From: Nostoc sp. FACHB-973
GTDB lineage: Bacteria > Cyanobacteriota > Cyanobacteriia > Cyanobacteriales > Nostocaceae
Direction: 5' to 3'
Assembly (NCBI RefSeq): GCF_014698115.1
Contig: NZ_JACJSJ010000018.1
Location: 47,777-111,776, forward strand
DNA length: 64,000 nt
Made by a program: the position numbers and the translations under genes. The notes beneath the pieces are model-generated. The model was not told where the DNA came from. It made no database searches and saw only the letters and a program-made list of their open reading frames with translations. Numbering within the stretch: the first letter of the stretch is position 1; each line of letters starts with the position of its first letter. Positions 1 to 7,758 of this stretch are shown here, piece after piece.

Positions 1-649
1 GGAATCGCTGGATCTGATTTACAAAAACATTGAACTTTTAAATACTGTTTCTAATTTGAAGTCTTTGATGGTCACCTCGGCTTTGCCGGATGAAGGTAAA
101 TCAGCTTTAGCGTTGGGTTTGGCAATGAGTGCTGCGCGTTTACATAAAAGGGTACTGCTAATTGATGCCAACTTACGCGACCCTAGTTTGCACGAACAGC
201 TAAATCTTCCCAATGAACAGGGGCTTTCAACTCTACTGGCTAGCGATGCAACTTTACCCAACCAGATTAGTGTTCAGTACTCAGGCTCAGCCTACATCGA
301 TATTTTGACCGCTGGTCCAAAACCTGCTGACCCAGCTAATCTGTTGAGTTCTCCCCGGATGATGCAATTGATGGCAGCATTTGAGGAAAACTATGATTTG
401 GTACTCATAGATGCTTCGCCAGTTCTCGGCATGGTGGATGCTATGCTCACTGCATCATCTTCTCGTAGTGTGGTCATGGTGGCAAGCATTGGTATTGTGA
501 CCCGAAGCCAGCTGACTCAAGCTACAGCCATGCTCAGCAAGTTAAATCTGATTGGAGTTGTAGCAAATGGGGTATCAAACTCTAGCAGTAATTACGTACC
601 TTATGTAAAACAACAGCAATTAGCCCTGCGCCAAGCTGTGGAAAAATAG
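1..649 (+). CDS. BY-kinase / CpsD-like ATPase, 5' end outside the window
   Basis: C-terminal part of a Wzc/CpsD-type bacterial tyrosine kinase or polysaccharide chain-length co-regulator. The frame is open from base 2, so the start lies upstream. A deviant Walker A (TSALPDEGKS, about 74-103), a Walker A' (VLLIDANLRDP) and a Walker B (YDLVLIDASP) are visible in that order. The C-terminus has no tyrosine cluster (it ends KQQQLALRQAVEK), so autophosphorylation is not supported by what is seen. Family knowledge: such proteins control polymerisation and export with a Wzy polymerase; a Wzy-like gene lies at 9820. It precedes hepC, the same context as the kinase-like gene of the Anabaena HEP island (inference from remembered gene order). 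Confidence 0.85.
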   Translation, partial: ESLDLIYKNIELLNTVSNLKSLMVTSALPDEGKSALALGLAMSAARLHKRVLLIDANLRDPSLHEQLNLPNEQGLSTLLASDATLPNQISVQYSGSAYIDILTAGPKPADPANLLSSPRMMQLMAAFEENYDLVLIDASPVLGMVDAMLTASSSRSVVMVASIGIVTRSQLTQATAMLSKLNLIGVVANGVSNSSSNYVPYVKQQQLALRQAVEK

Positions 650-687
650 ATTCGGTATGGGGCATTGGTGAGCCAGTGAAACCCAAC

Positions 688-808
688 ATACAGCGTATTC
701 CAGGTAAATGAAGTACACGGGTAGGGGCACAACATGTTGTGCCCCTACGATTTATCGCGTCTTTGCGATCTAGAATTTTGATCGCAAAACCTTAACCGAA
801 CCGTATTG
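688..808. repeat. Chimeric element: left half of MITE-B joined to right half of MITE-A
   Basis: Bases 688-748 match the left half of the 97-bp MITE-B (TACAGCG end, then CAGGTAAAT, then the GTAGGGGCAC palindrome). Bases 748-808 match the right half of MITE-A (TTTATCGCGTCTTTG ... CTTAACCGAACCGTATTG). The two halves meet inside or next to the shared palindrome, as if two elements recombined or one inserted in the other and lost sequence. Confidence 0.65.
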
Positions 809-837
809 GTGCGCTATGCACATATCTTTTCAACATG

Positions 838-865
838 GTAGGGTAGCACAGCTGTGCTACCCTAC
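838..865. repeat. 28-bp perfect palindrome
   Basis: GTAGGGTAGCACAG followed directly by its reverse complement. It has the same length and layout as the palindrome at 721-748 and resembles the core of the MITE-B copy at 12482. It can form a 14-bp cruciform arm or RNA hairpin. Confidence 0.7.
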
Positions 866-1103
866 AAATGTATCAAAACCTATTAAAATTTAGATTTATT
901 ACTATCAGGAAAATTTCGGTATATTTATGCTATCTTTATAGGTTTTAAGAGAAATCACTGAGGAATTAAAGACTGAATAAAGAATTTATTTGAGCGATCG
1001 CTATTTCTACAGAGTCCTATATTCTAGAGATTAAAGCACTTCCAAAAAGTTAGAACACAAGAGTGAACTCGTTTTGTTAAATTTATCGACACAAGAAACA
1101 CCT

Positions 1104-1229
1104 CAGCAGAATTCAGAATTCAGGAGTCAGAATGCGCTACGCCCCGCTGCGCTAACAGAATTACAATAAGCTCTGGGTCTAGCTACCAGACCTAGATGGT
1201 GTAATTCACACTTCTTGAAATCTGCTGTA
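1104..1229. repeat. MITE-E copy containing CAGAATT heptamers
   Basis: Bounded by CAGCAGAATTCAG on the left and TTGAAATCTGCTGTA on the right, which are inverted with respect to each other over the CAGCAG/CTGCTG ends. Its inner segment (CTAGCTACCAGACCTAGATGG) recurs in the copies at 17999 and 59181. Confidence 0.6.
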
Positions 1230-1450
1230 GATTCATAGGTAATTTTTCTCTACACCTCTCTCCTATGAGTAGCTACTTGAAAATCAATGATTGTATACCT
1301 GCTTGATTTTGTTCAAATTATCAAGTTTGGTCATCTAAACCTTATTAATTCAGAATTCTGGATTCTGAATTCTGAATTCTTACTTACGAATTAGCTTGAT
1401 AGCCTTTGGTAACGCCTCAGCAAATCACTCTTGTATAAACCCAAAGACGT

Positions 1451-2188
1451 ATGACAACTTCAATCATTCCATCTCTAGAGAATTTCTATGATCTAAACTC
1501 GCAACACCAAGATCATCGCTCTGGGGACTGCACACTCCTGTGGCGACGGGGTAAACTGTTGGTAAAGCCGCTAGGACGAGCTAAACTACCATATTTGCCT
1601 TCGTTAAATAGTCAGCGATCGCTAGTAGAATGCTTAAAACATTCTCCTGTAAATTTGGTCAGCATAGATGCAAAACTGGGTGAAGATTTGCTACAGTTTT
1701 GGGCAGATGCATGTGAACAAGCTCATAAGCCAATATTCCTCCACATACCCGCTAGGAATAAACAGCTAAAACAAGGTAATCAAACCTTGAGATGGTTACA
1801 GCGAATAATTGATTCGATTGTTGGTTTTTTCTTGCTGTTATTACTCAGTCCAGTTATTCTGGGATTGATTATATTGATGCAAATTTTCTCCCCAGAGTCA
1901 CTTTTTTGTCATGAATGGCATGTTGGAGAAAGAGGTAGACTTTTTCGAGCAATTCGATTTTCCACCACAGCAAAGTACAACATCACACCGCTAGGACGCT
2001 GGATGCATAAATACAGCCTCGACAATCTACCACTTTTATTTAACGTATTGCGCGGTGACATGAGTTTAATCGGATCTCGTTCTTGGACTTTAGCAGATGC
2101 AATACAAATCATTGAAGAAGAATACAGAATTCAGAATACAGAATTCAGAATACAGAATTCCGAATTCCGAAATTTATCTGTACGGTAA
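1451..2188 (+). CDS. hepC: HepC-like sugar transferase (initiating glycosyltransferase family)
   Basis: Bacterial sugar transferase family protein (245 aa), expected to transfer a sugar phosphate to undecaprenyl phosphate at the inner membrane and so start repeat-unit synthesis. One hydrophobic segment (about residues 119-144) is followed by the short cytoplasmic catalytic part, with DNLPLLFNVLRGDMSLIG (about 191-208) close to the family motif LPQLxNVLxGDMSLVGPRP; the usual GPRP is GSRS here. The first 115 residues are a poorly conserved extension. The gene lies directly before hepA, as hepC does in Anabaena, where both are needed for the heterocyst envelope polysaccharide layer. The last ~20 residues are encoded by CAGAATT repeats and are probably not original sequence. 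Confidence 0.8.
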   Translation: MTTSIIPSLENFYDLNSQHQDHRSGDCTLLWRRGKLLVKPLGRAKLPYLPSLNSQRSLVECLKHSPVNLVSIDAKLGEDLLQFWADACEQAHKPIFLHIPARNKQLKQGNQTLRWLQRIIDSIVGFFLLLLLSPVILGLIILMQIFSPESLFCHEWHVGERGRLFRAIRFSTTAKYNITPLGRWMHKYSLDNLPLLFNVLRGDMSLIGSRSWTLADAIQIIEEEYRIQNTEFRIQNSEFRNLSVR

Positions 2189-2240
2189 TTGATGGTTTCA
2201 TCGTCAGAATTCAGAATCTAGAATTCAGAAGAATTTGATA
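2121..2240. repeat. CAGAATT heptamer repeats across the hepC 3' end
   Basis: Direct CAGAATT/CAGAATA heptamers run through the last codons of hepC and continue, with a short break, to about 2232. In the reading frame they give the periodic tail YRIQNTEFRIQNSEFRN. The repeat therefore spans the coding/non-coding border. Confidence 0.8.
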
Positions 2241-2402
2241 TCCAAGTTGAAGAATTTGAATAAAATGATTTACCAATGATTCTGAATTCTGACTGTGCAA
2301 ATTTTAGATTTTGAATTTTGGATTTGTAATTCAATCTAAAATCCAAAATCTAAAATCCAAAATTCGATCTCCTTACGTGTCAAATTATTGTTAGAAAAAT
2401 AC
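2189..2402. repeat. Heptamer repeats between hepC and hepA
   Basis: CAGAATT-type units (to about 2235, again near 2278) are followed by AAAATCC/AAAATCT heptamers at about 2335-2365. Two different 7-bp classes thus sit in one intergenic gap. Confidence 0.7.
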
Positions 2403-4244
2403 ATGCTTTTCAAAGTTCCCCAACAACTCCGCAAACTGCTAAAAGCTACCAGCTTCTGGCAGGAAAATTATTTGATATTGCGAGAATTTACACACTTTCG
2501 CAAGATTGCAACTTTAGCTCTCATATTTTCGATTCTTGCAGCAACATTTGAAGGTGTCAGTATTGGTTTCCTGCTGTCATTTTTGCAAAGCTTAACTAGT
2601 CCCAATGCTCAACCTGTCCAGACAGGAATAGGATGGTTTGATATTTGGATCTTGGGAGCTAATACATCGGCACTTAATCGTCTATATCGCATATCTTCGC
2701 TGATTTTACTCAGTACTTGGCTACGTGTTGCCTTCAATTATTTTGCACAAGTTTATATTGAATTATCTCAATTGCATCTTGGCGATCGCTTACGTAAACA
2801 AATTTTTGAACAATTACAAGCCTTATCGCTAAGTTACTTTTCCAAAACTCGTTCTGGTGAGTTGATTAACACAATTACCACAGAAATTGAAAAAATCAGA
2901 CAAGGTTTTAGTGGCGGAGCATTTTTATTTACTAGAGGGCTAACAACTGTTGTCTACTTAATATCAATGTTTTTGATATCATGGCAGCTAACTGTAATTT
3001 CAGCACTACTATTTACACTTTTAGGTGTAGGATTATCCAACTTAAATGCCAGAGTCAGAGAATCAAGTTTTGGCCTGACAACTGCTAATGCTAATTTTAC
3101 ATCAACAGCCGTAGAATTTATTAATGGCATTCGCACTGTTCATTCCTGTGGTACTCAAGAATTTGAGCGCCAGCGTTACTACAAAGCTAGCGACAAAATA
3201 GTAAGTAGTACAACTAAAGTTGTCTTCACTTGGACACTTGTCAAGCCAATTGCTGAAGGGGTAGCTACTACAGTCTTGGTGGGAATGATTATTTTGGCAT
3301 TTACTAGCCTGGTTAGTAATGGAACACTACAAGTTGCTTCTTTACTAACATTTTTCTTTGTGCTATTTCGTTTTATCCCATTCGTTCAAGATATTAATGG
3401 TACAAGAGCATTTCTCAGCACTTTACATGGCTCAGCAGATAACATTAAAAACCTCTTAAAAAGTGATGATAAAAATTATTTTCAAAATGGACATCTTAAA
3501 TTTAATGCTTTAAAAAGCTCAATCAATCTAGTATGTGTGGATTTTGGCTACGACGATAACAATATAGTGCTACATAATATTACCCTAACTATTGAAAAGG
3601 GAAAAATGACGGCATTAGTCGGAGCATCTGGGGCTGGCAAAACAACACTTGCTGATTTAATTCCCAGATTTTATAATGCTACAGAGGGAAATATTTACAT
3701 CGATGAAATTGATGTCAGATTGTTTGAAATTAACTCTCTACGTCGCAAAATAGCTGTTGTTAGTCAGGATACTTTTATCTTCAATACCACTGTTTGGCAG
3801 AACATTGCTTATGGAACTCCAGAAGCTACGAATGATGAAATTCAAGAAGCTGCTAAATTAGCGAATGCACTAGAATTTATTTTAGAAATGCCCGAAGGTT
3901 TTAATACCCAATTAGGAGATAGGGGTGTTAGATTATCTGGAGGACAAAGACAGCGAATTGCTATTGCGCGGGCGCTACTAAGGAACCCAGAAATTTTGAT
4001 TTTAGATGAAGCAACCAGCGCCTTAGATTCTCTATCAGAACGCTTGATTCAAGATTCATTAGAAAAGCTATCTGTTGGGAGAACAGTAATTGCGATCGCT
4101 CACCGTCTTTCTACTATTGCTAAAGCAGATAAAGTCGTGGTACTCGAAGCAGGAAGGATAGTAGAACAGGGTAAATATCAAGAACTGCTCGGACGCCAAG
4201 GCAAGCTTTGGGAATATCACCAGATGCAATACCATAATTCGTAA
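2403..4244 (+). CDS. hepA: HepA-like ABC exporter (fused membrane and ATPase domains)
   Basis: ABC transporter half-exporter with an N-terminal membrane domain (about residues 1-330, several hydrophobic helices) and a C-terminal ATPase. Walker A GASGAGKTT (about 407-415 from the chosen ATG), signature LSGGQRQR (about 511-518), Walker B ILILDEATSALD and the H-loop AHRLS are intact. Length (613 aa) fits the 607-aa HepA of Anabaena. An in-frame TTG lies 15 bp upstream; ATG 2403 is preferred. In Anabaena, hepA mutants fail to deposit the polysaccharide layer on heterocysts, so export or flipping of the polysaccharide or its lipid-linked precursor is the expected role. The 214 bp to hepC are filled by heptamer repeats (CAGAATT, AAAATCC), so a separate hepA promoter would have to lie within repeat DNA. 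Confidence 0.85.
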   Translation: MLFKVPQQLRKLLKATSFWQENYLILREFTHFRKIATLALIFSILAATFEGVSIGFLLSFLQSLTSPNAQPVQTGIGWFDIWILGANTSALNRLYRISSLILLSTWLRVAFNYFAQVYIELSQLHLGDRLRKQIFEQLQALSLSYFSKTRSGELINTITTEIEKIRQGFSGGAFLFTRGLTTVVYLISMFLISWQLTVISALLFTLLGVGLSNLNARVRESSFGLTTANANFTSTAVEFINGIRTVHSCGTQEFERQRYYKASDKIVSSTTKVVFTWTLVKPIAEGVATTVLVGMIILAFTSLVSNGTLQVASLLTFFFVLFRFIPFVQDINGTRAFLSTLHGSADNIKNLLKSDDKNYFQNGHLKFNALKSSINLVCVDFGYDDNNIVLHNITLTIEKGKMTALVGASGAGKTTLADLIPRFYNATEGNIYIDEIDVRLFEINSLRRKIAVVSQDTFIFNTTVWQNIAYGTPEATNDEIQEAAKLANALEFILEMPEGFNTQLGDRGVRLSGGQRQRIAIARALLRNPEILILDEATSALDSLSERLIQDSLEKLSVGRTVIAIAHRLSTIAKADKVVVLEAGRIVEQGKYQELLGRQGKLWEYHQMQYHNS

Positions 4245-4356
4245 TGACGCTCGATGACTCGCTAACGCTCCGCTAACGTAATTCGTAATTCGTAATTTGG
4301 GAATTACGAATTCATGATCCTACCCAATTATTTACAATTTTAAGGAGGAAAAATCA

Positions 4357-5196
4357 ATGGTAAATTTAGGCTACCACACTGCTAAAATTCAGGGTAAATT
4401 TAATCGCTCTTTATATAAAGCTGCCCTTTCTCAGATTGTCAGCATCCCGATTAAACAAACTCGGCAAGTTCCGATAAGTGTTTATGCCTTATCATGCGAA
4501 CGCGATTTGCCAGAACAAGTAGCAAGTATTCGCTCATTCATCCGTCATGTTGGCATTCCAGATACATTCACTGTGGTTTCTGATGGCAGTTATACTGACT
4601 CTAGTTGTAATTTACTCCGCCGCATCCATCCCTGCGTTCAGGTAGTACTTTTACAAAACTTTGTAAGAACGGATTTACCTCAATGTGTTCTTGACTATGC
4701 CCAACTCCATCCAATGGGCAAAAAATTGTCGGCATTAATGTCAATTCCTATTAATGGAACTACAATTTATACCGATTCAGATATTTTATTTTTTCCCGGT
4801 GGTATAGACTTAATCAATTTGAGTAACTCCGATAATAAATACTCTCTTTACCTACCTGATTGTTCTATGTCACTAGACGAGCGAATTATCTATGATGATT
4901 CTGAAAAGTCAAATCCAGTAAATGGCGGATTTATATTATTTAGACATGAATTTGACTGGACTTTTGCCATTGAACGTTTAGCAAATCTTCAAGAAAATCC
5001 TAGTTATTTTACTGAACAAACAATTGTACATTTGACAATGCACCATAATCATGGTCAGCCTTTATGCTCAAAGAAATATGTCCTCCATGTAGAAGATCAG
5101 TTCATCTATCCAGATAAATCTGCAAGTAAAAACATTGCTCTCAGACATTATGTAAGTGATGTCAGACATAAATTTTGGTTTAATGTTGGGATTTGA
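4357..5196 (+). CDS. Putative nucleotide-sugar glycosyltransferase with DxD motif
   Basis: 279-aa cytosolic-type protein in the polysaccharide cluster. It has an N-terminal alpha/beta pattern (VPISVYALSCERD; FTVVSDGSY) and a DxD motif at residues 140-142 inside TTIYTDSDILFF, typical of GT-A glycosyltransferases where it binds the metal and nucleotide sugar. A strong Shine-Dalgarno (AAGGAGG) 8 bases before ATG 4357 fixes the start. No CAZy family is assigned by eye. Position after hepA suggests it adds a sugar to the heterocyst polysaccharide repeat unit (inference). Confidence 0.7.
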   Translation: MVNLGYHTAKIQGKFNRSLYKAALSQIVSIPIKQTRQVPISVYALSCERDLPEQVASIRSFIRHVGIPDTFTVVSDGSYTDSSCNLLRRIHPCVQVVLLQNFVRTDLPQCVLDYAQLHPMGKKLSALMSIPINGTTIYTDSDILFFPGGIDLINLSNSDNKYSLYLPDCSMSLDERIIYDDSEKSNPVNGGFILFRHEFDWTFAIERLANLQENPSYFTEQTIVHLTMHHNHGQPLCSKKYVLHVEDQFIYPDKSASKNIALRHYVSDVRHKFWFNVGI

Positions 5197-5337
5197 AGAA
5201 GAATTCAGAAGTCATAATCTAGAACTCAGAATCATTCTATCTTATGGCTAATTCATCTTAAATTTTTATTCTAAACTGATTAATTTTAGCCTATGCTAAA
5301 TTAATTAAAAAATAAAGTAAATAATAAGTGATAGTTA

Positions 5338-6522
5338 ATGCCTAAAATAATTAATCATACCAAGCAGTTGCACAAGGAAATTTTTGCAGAAAACCTGATT
5401 TACCAATGCTCAAATTTTGAGGTTGGTGAGGGCGGAGGTGTTGAAACTTATTTAGCTTCTCTATTTGAACATCGTACACCTGATATTAGCGATCGCGTAA
5501 TTAAATCACTCAATAATGTTGACCAAAGTCAGTTCAAATTATTGCACCTCCATAGTCCAGATTTACTGTTGCAGCTCACAGGCGAATGTCCTACAATATT
5601 CAGCGTTCATAATCACTCACTGTATTGTCCTAGTGGCACAAAGTATTTAGCTGGACAGCAAACAATCTGCGATCGCAATTTTTCTTACTTAGGATGTACC
5701 TGGGGTAAATTAGTAGATAAATGTGGTAGCCGTAAACCCTTAAGAACTGTTAGAGAAATTCAACGAACTCAGCAGTTTTTAGATATTTTAAAAAAGATAA
5801 AAGTTACCTTTATTGCTAATAGCGAGTATGTACGTCAACAGTTAATTAAAAACGGCATACCAGCCGAACAAACTGTAACAGTACACTGTGGTATTTCTGT
5901 ACCCCAAACACCAACTGCACCTTTAAGTTTAGAAGTCCACAAAAATCAGAGAATTTTGTTTGCTGGTCGGATTGTTTCCGATAAAGGTCTGGAATGGTTG
6001 ATTAAAACCTTAATACATACAGACCCGCAAATTCAACTTGATATTGCAGGGGAAGGATGGGAACGACCACGGTTAGAAAAGCTAGCAAACACCCTGGGAT
6101 TGAATCACCGGATTACTTGGCATGGTTGGTGCGATCGCCATAAAATAAATCAACTTTATCAACAGTGTTTTGCAGTCATTTTTCCCAGTGTTTGGCCTGA
6201 ACCTGCCGGTCTTGTAACCTTAGAAGCTTATGCTCGTTATCGACCTGTAATTGGTAGTGCAGTCGGAGGAATTCCCGAACATTTACGAGATGGAGAAACG
6301 GGTATTCTTGTTCACCCTAATGATATCAAACAACTAGCCCAAGCAATTAATTATTTGTCTACAGATTATCAAAAAAGTAGAGACATGGGCAAACAAGGTC
6401 ATGCTTTATTGATGAAAGAATTCACAATGAATTATCATGTGAACAATCTACAAACAATTTATGCAAAAACAATAGCTGAATTTGATTATTCAGGTAAAAA
6501 GTTATATAAAAATCCTCAATAA
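5338..6522 (+). CDS. GT4-type glycosyltransferase
   Basis: 394-aa GT-B fold glycosyltransferase. The N-terminal half has a glycine-rich loop (GEGGGVETYLASL) as in GT4 enzymes; the C-terminal half begins near ILFAGRIVSDKG (about residue 205) and holds the EX7E motif E288-E296 (EPAGLVTLE) that contacts the nucleotide sugar, followed by GGIPEHLRDGETG. Expected role: transfer of a sugar to the growing lipid-linked oligosaccharide. The Shine-Dalgarno before ATG 5338 is weak. It is followed 16 bp later by the next glycosyltransferase, so the two are probably cotranscribed. Confidence 0.88.
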   Translation: MPKIINHTKQLHKEIFAENLIYQCSNFEVGEGGGVETYLASLFEHRTPDISDRVIKSLNNVDQSQFKLLHLHSPDLLLQLTGECPTIFSVHNHSLYCPSGTKYLAGQQTICDRNFSYLGCTWGKLVDKCGSRKPLRTVREIQRTQQFLDILKKIKVTFIANSEYVRQQLIKNGIPAEQTVTVHCGISVPQTPTAPLSLEVHKNQRILFAGRIVSDKGLEWLIKTLIHTDPQIQLDIAGEGWERPRLEKLANTLGLNHRITWHGWCDRHKINQLYQQCFAVIFPSVWPEPAGLVTLEAYARYRPVIGSAVGGIPEHLRDGETGILVHPNDIKQLAQAINYLSTDYQKSRDMGKQGHALLMKEFTMNYHVNNLQTIYAKTIAEFDYSGKKLYKNPQ

Positions 6523-6538
6523 ACTAAGAGAGAAAAAT

Positions 6539-7522
6539 ATGTCATTGCATCAAGAACCATTGGTCAGCGTTATTATCCCGACTTATAATCGACCAGATTA
6601 TCTGAAGCAAGCGATCGCTAGTGCTGTTCAACAAACTTATCAAAATATTGAAATTATTGTTTCTGATAATTGCAGTCCAGAAAATCCCCAAGCTATTGTC
6701 GCATCTTTTGGTGATTCACGCATTCGATTTTGGCGACACGAGCAAAACGTAGGTATGCTTGCTAATCAGCAACACGCCTTTAAAATGGCGCAAGGTAAAT
6801 ATGTTGCTAGCCTTCATGATGATGATATGTGGAATCAAGACTTTTTAGCCAAGCTTGTACCACCATTAGAAGAAAATCCTCAGTTAATTCTCGCTTTTTG
6901 TGACCAATATATCATAGATGCAAATGGCATAATTAATTATATTGGAACTGAAGAGAATACACGTGGTTATCAGCGGGACAAACTAACACCAGGAATTCAT
7001 CAAGCTTTCTCTAAAATTGGGTTAATAGATAAAAGTATACCCACTGCCGCATCTTGTGTAATTCGTAATCACTCTGTTGATTGGGATAGTATTCCCTCAG
7101 AAGTTGGTGGAATGTGGGATTTATATTTAACCTACCTCTGCTGTATATCTGGTCGTGGTGCTTACTACTATCCAGAAAGATTAACGCGATATCGTGCCCA
7201 CGAACAAACTGATACCATGCTCAGTGGTAGTCGAGATGTACAGGCAAAAATTCGCAAAGCTAAAAGCGAAATGTTTTGTTATCAAGTCTTTATGGAAGAC
7301 AGTCGTCTAGAAGAATTTAGGACGCACTTTCAACAAAAATGGTCGGAAGCTAATACTACATTGGGAATTGGTTTACTGCGAAGCGAACAGATAGCGGCAG
7401 CACGTCCATATTTTTGGCAGGCGTTGAAAAAACAAAAATTTAATTGGCGAACTTTAGTTGCACTGATTCTCAGTTTTACTCCGCGAATTTTGACGAATAA
7501 GTTAATAGGAGTATCGAAATAA
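6539..7522 (+). CDS. GT2 family glycosyltransferase
   Basis: 327-aa GT-A fold glycosyltransferase. The start of the family is clear: LVSVIIPTYNRPDYL near the N-terminus, IIVSDNCSPENP, then the metal-binding acidic cluster ASLHDDDMW. The frame is open upstream to 6482, overlapping the preceding gene, but ATG 6539 with AAGAGAGAA just before it gives the usual GT2 N-terminus and is preferred. The C-terminal ~90 residues are helical and may contact the membrane or acceptor. It belongs to the polysaccharide cluster and lies 16 bp after the preceding gene. Confidence 0.88.
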   Translation: MSLHQEPLVSVIIPTYNRPDYLKQAIASAVQQTYQNIEIIVSDNCSPENPQAIVASFGDSRIRFWRHEQNVGMLANQQHAFKMAQGKYVASLHDDDMWNQDFLAKLVPPLEENPQLILAFCDQYIIDANGIINYIGTEENTRGYQRDKLTPGIHQAFSKIGLIDKSIPTAASCVIRNHSVDWDSIPSEVGGMWDLYLTYLCCISGRGAYYYPERLTRYRAHEQTDTMLSGSRDVQAKIRKAKSEMFCYQVFMEDSRLEEFRTHFQQKWSEANTTLGIGLLRSEQIAAARPYFWQALKKQKFNWRTLVALILSFTPRILTNKLIGVSK

Positions 7523-7523
7523 T

Positions 7524-7611
7524 ATAGCGGTACACCTGTAGGGGCACGGCACTGCCGTGCCCCTACACCTGGCGATATAATGTTATACCGCATCTGAATG
7601 GAAACCGCTAT
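7524..7611. repeat. MITE-D element
   Basis: 88 bp bounded by ATAGCGGT and ACCGCTAT inverted ends, with a central palindrome GTAGGGGCACGGCA / TGCCGTGCCCCTAC. It begins 2 bp after the stop of the preceding gene. A reversed relative (CAGATGCGGTAyAACATkATATCG plus the same palindrome) lies at about 44548-44655. Confidence 0.65.
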
Positions 7612-7647
7612 GTAGCAATTATTCTGAAGTAAATTATTTTTTTTAAC

Positions 7648-7740
7648 GAACCGCCAAGGACGCAAAGGACGCAAAGAAAAGAAAGAAAAGAAAATTCTCC
7701 TCAACTCTCTGCGCCTCTGCGCCTCTGCGTGAGCTTTTCT
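7648..7740. repeat. Interrupted inverted repeat, GACGCAAAG / CTCTGCG type
   Basis: The segment has GGACGCAAAGGACGCAAAG on one side and CTGCGCCTCTGCGCCTCTGCG on the other, separated by an A/G-rich stretch. Similar GCGTCyCTGCG motifs occur before 12660, 26470 and 39720. It is a common type of dispersed intergenic repeat in filamentous cyanobacteria; no gene is visible. Confidence 0.45.
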
Positions 7741-7758
7741 CCCTAAATAAAGTACTGT

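Larger units (their letters stand above)
650..1450. other. 801-bp repeat-filled intergenic region
   Basis: No gene is supported here. It holds a fused pair of half-elements (688-808), two perfect 28-bp palindromes (721-748 and 838-865), an element with CAGCAG/CTGCTG ends carrying CAGAATT heptamers (1104-1229), and a further CAGAATT-type run near 1350-1380. The sequence just before hepC (1381-1450) is not repetitive and probably holds the hepC promoter, but I cannot assign -10/-35 boxes with confidence. Confidence 0.7.
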
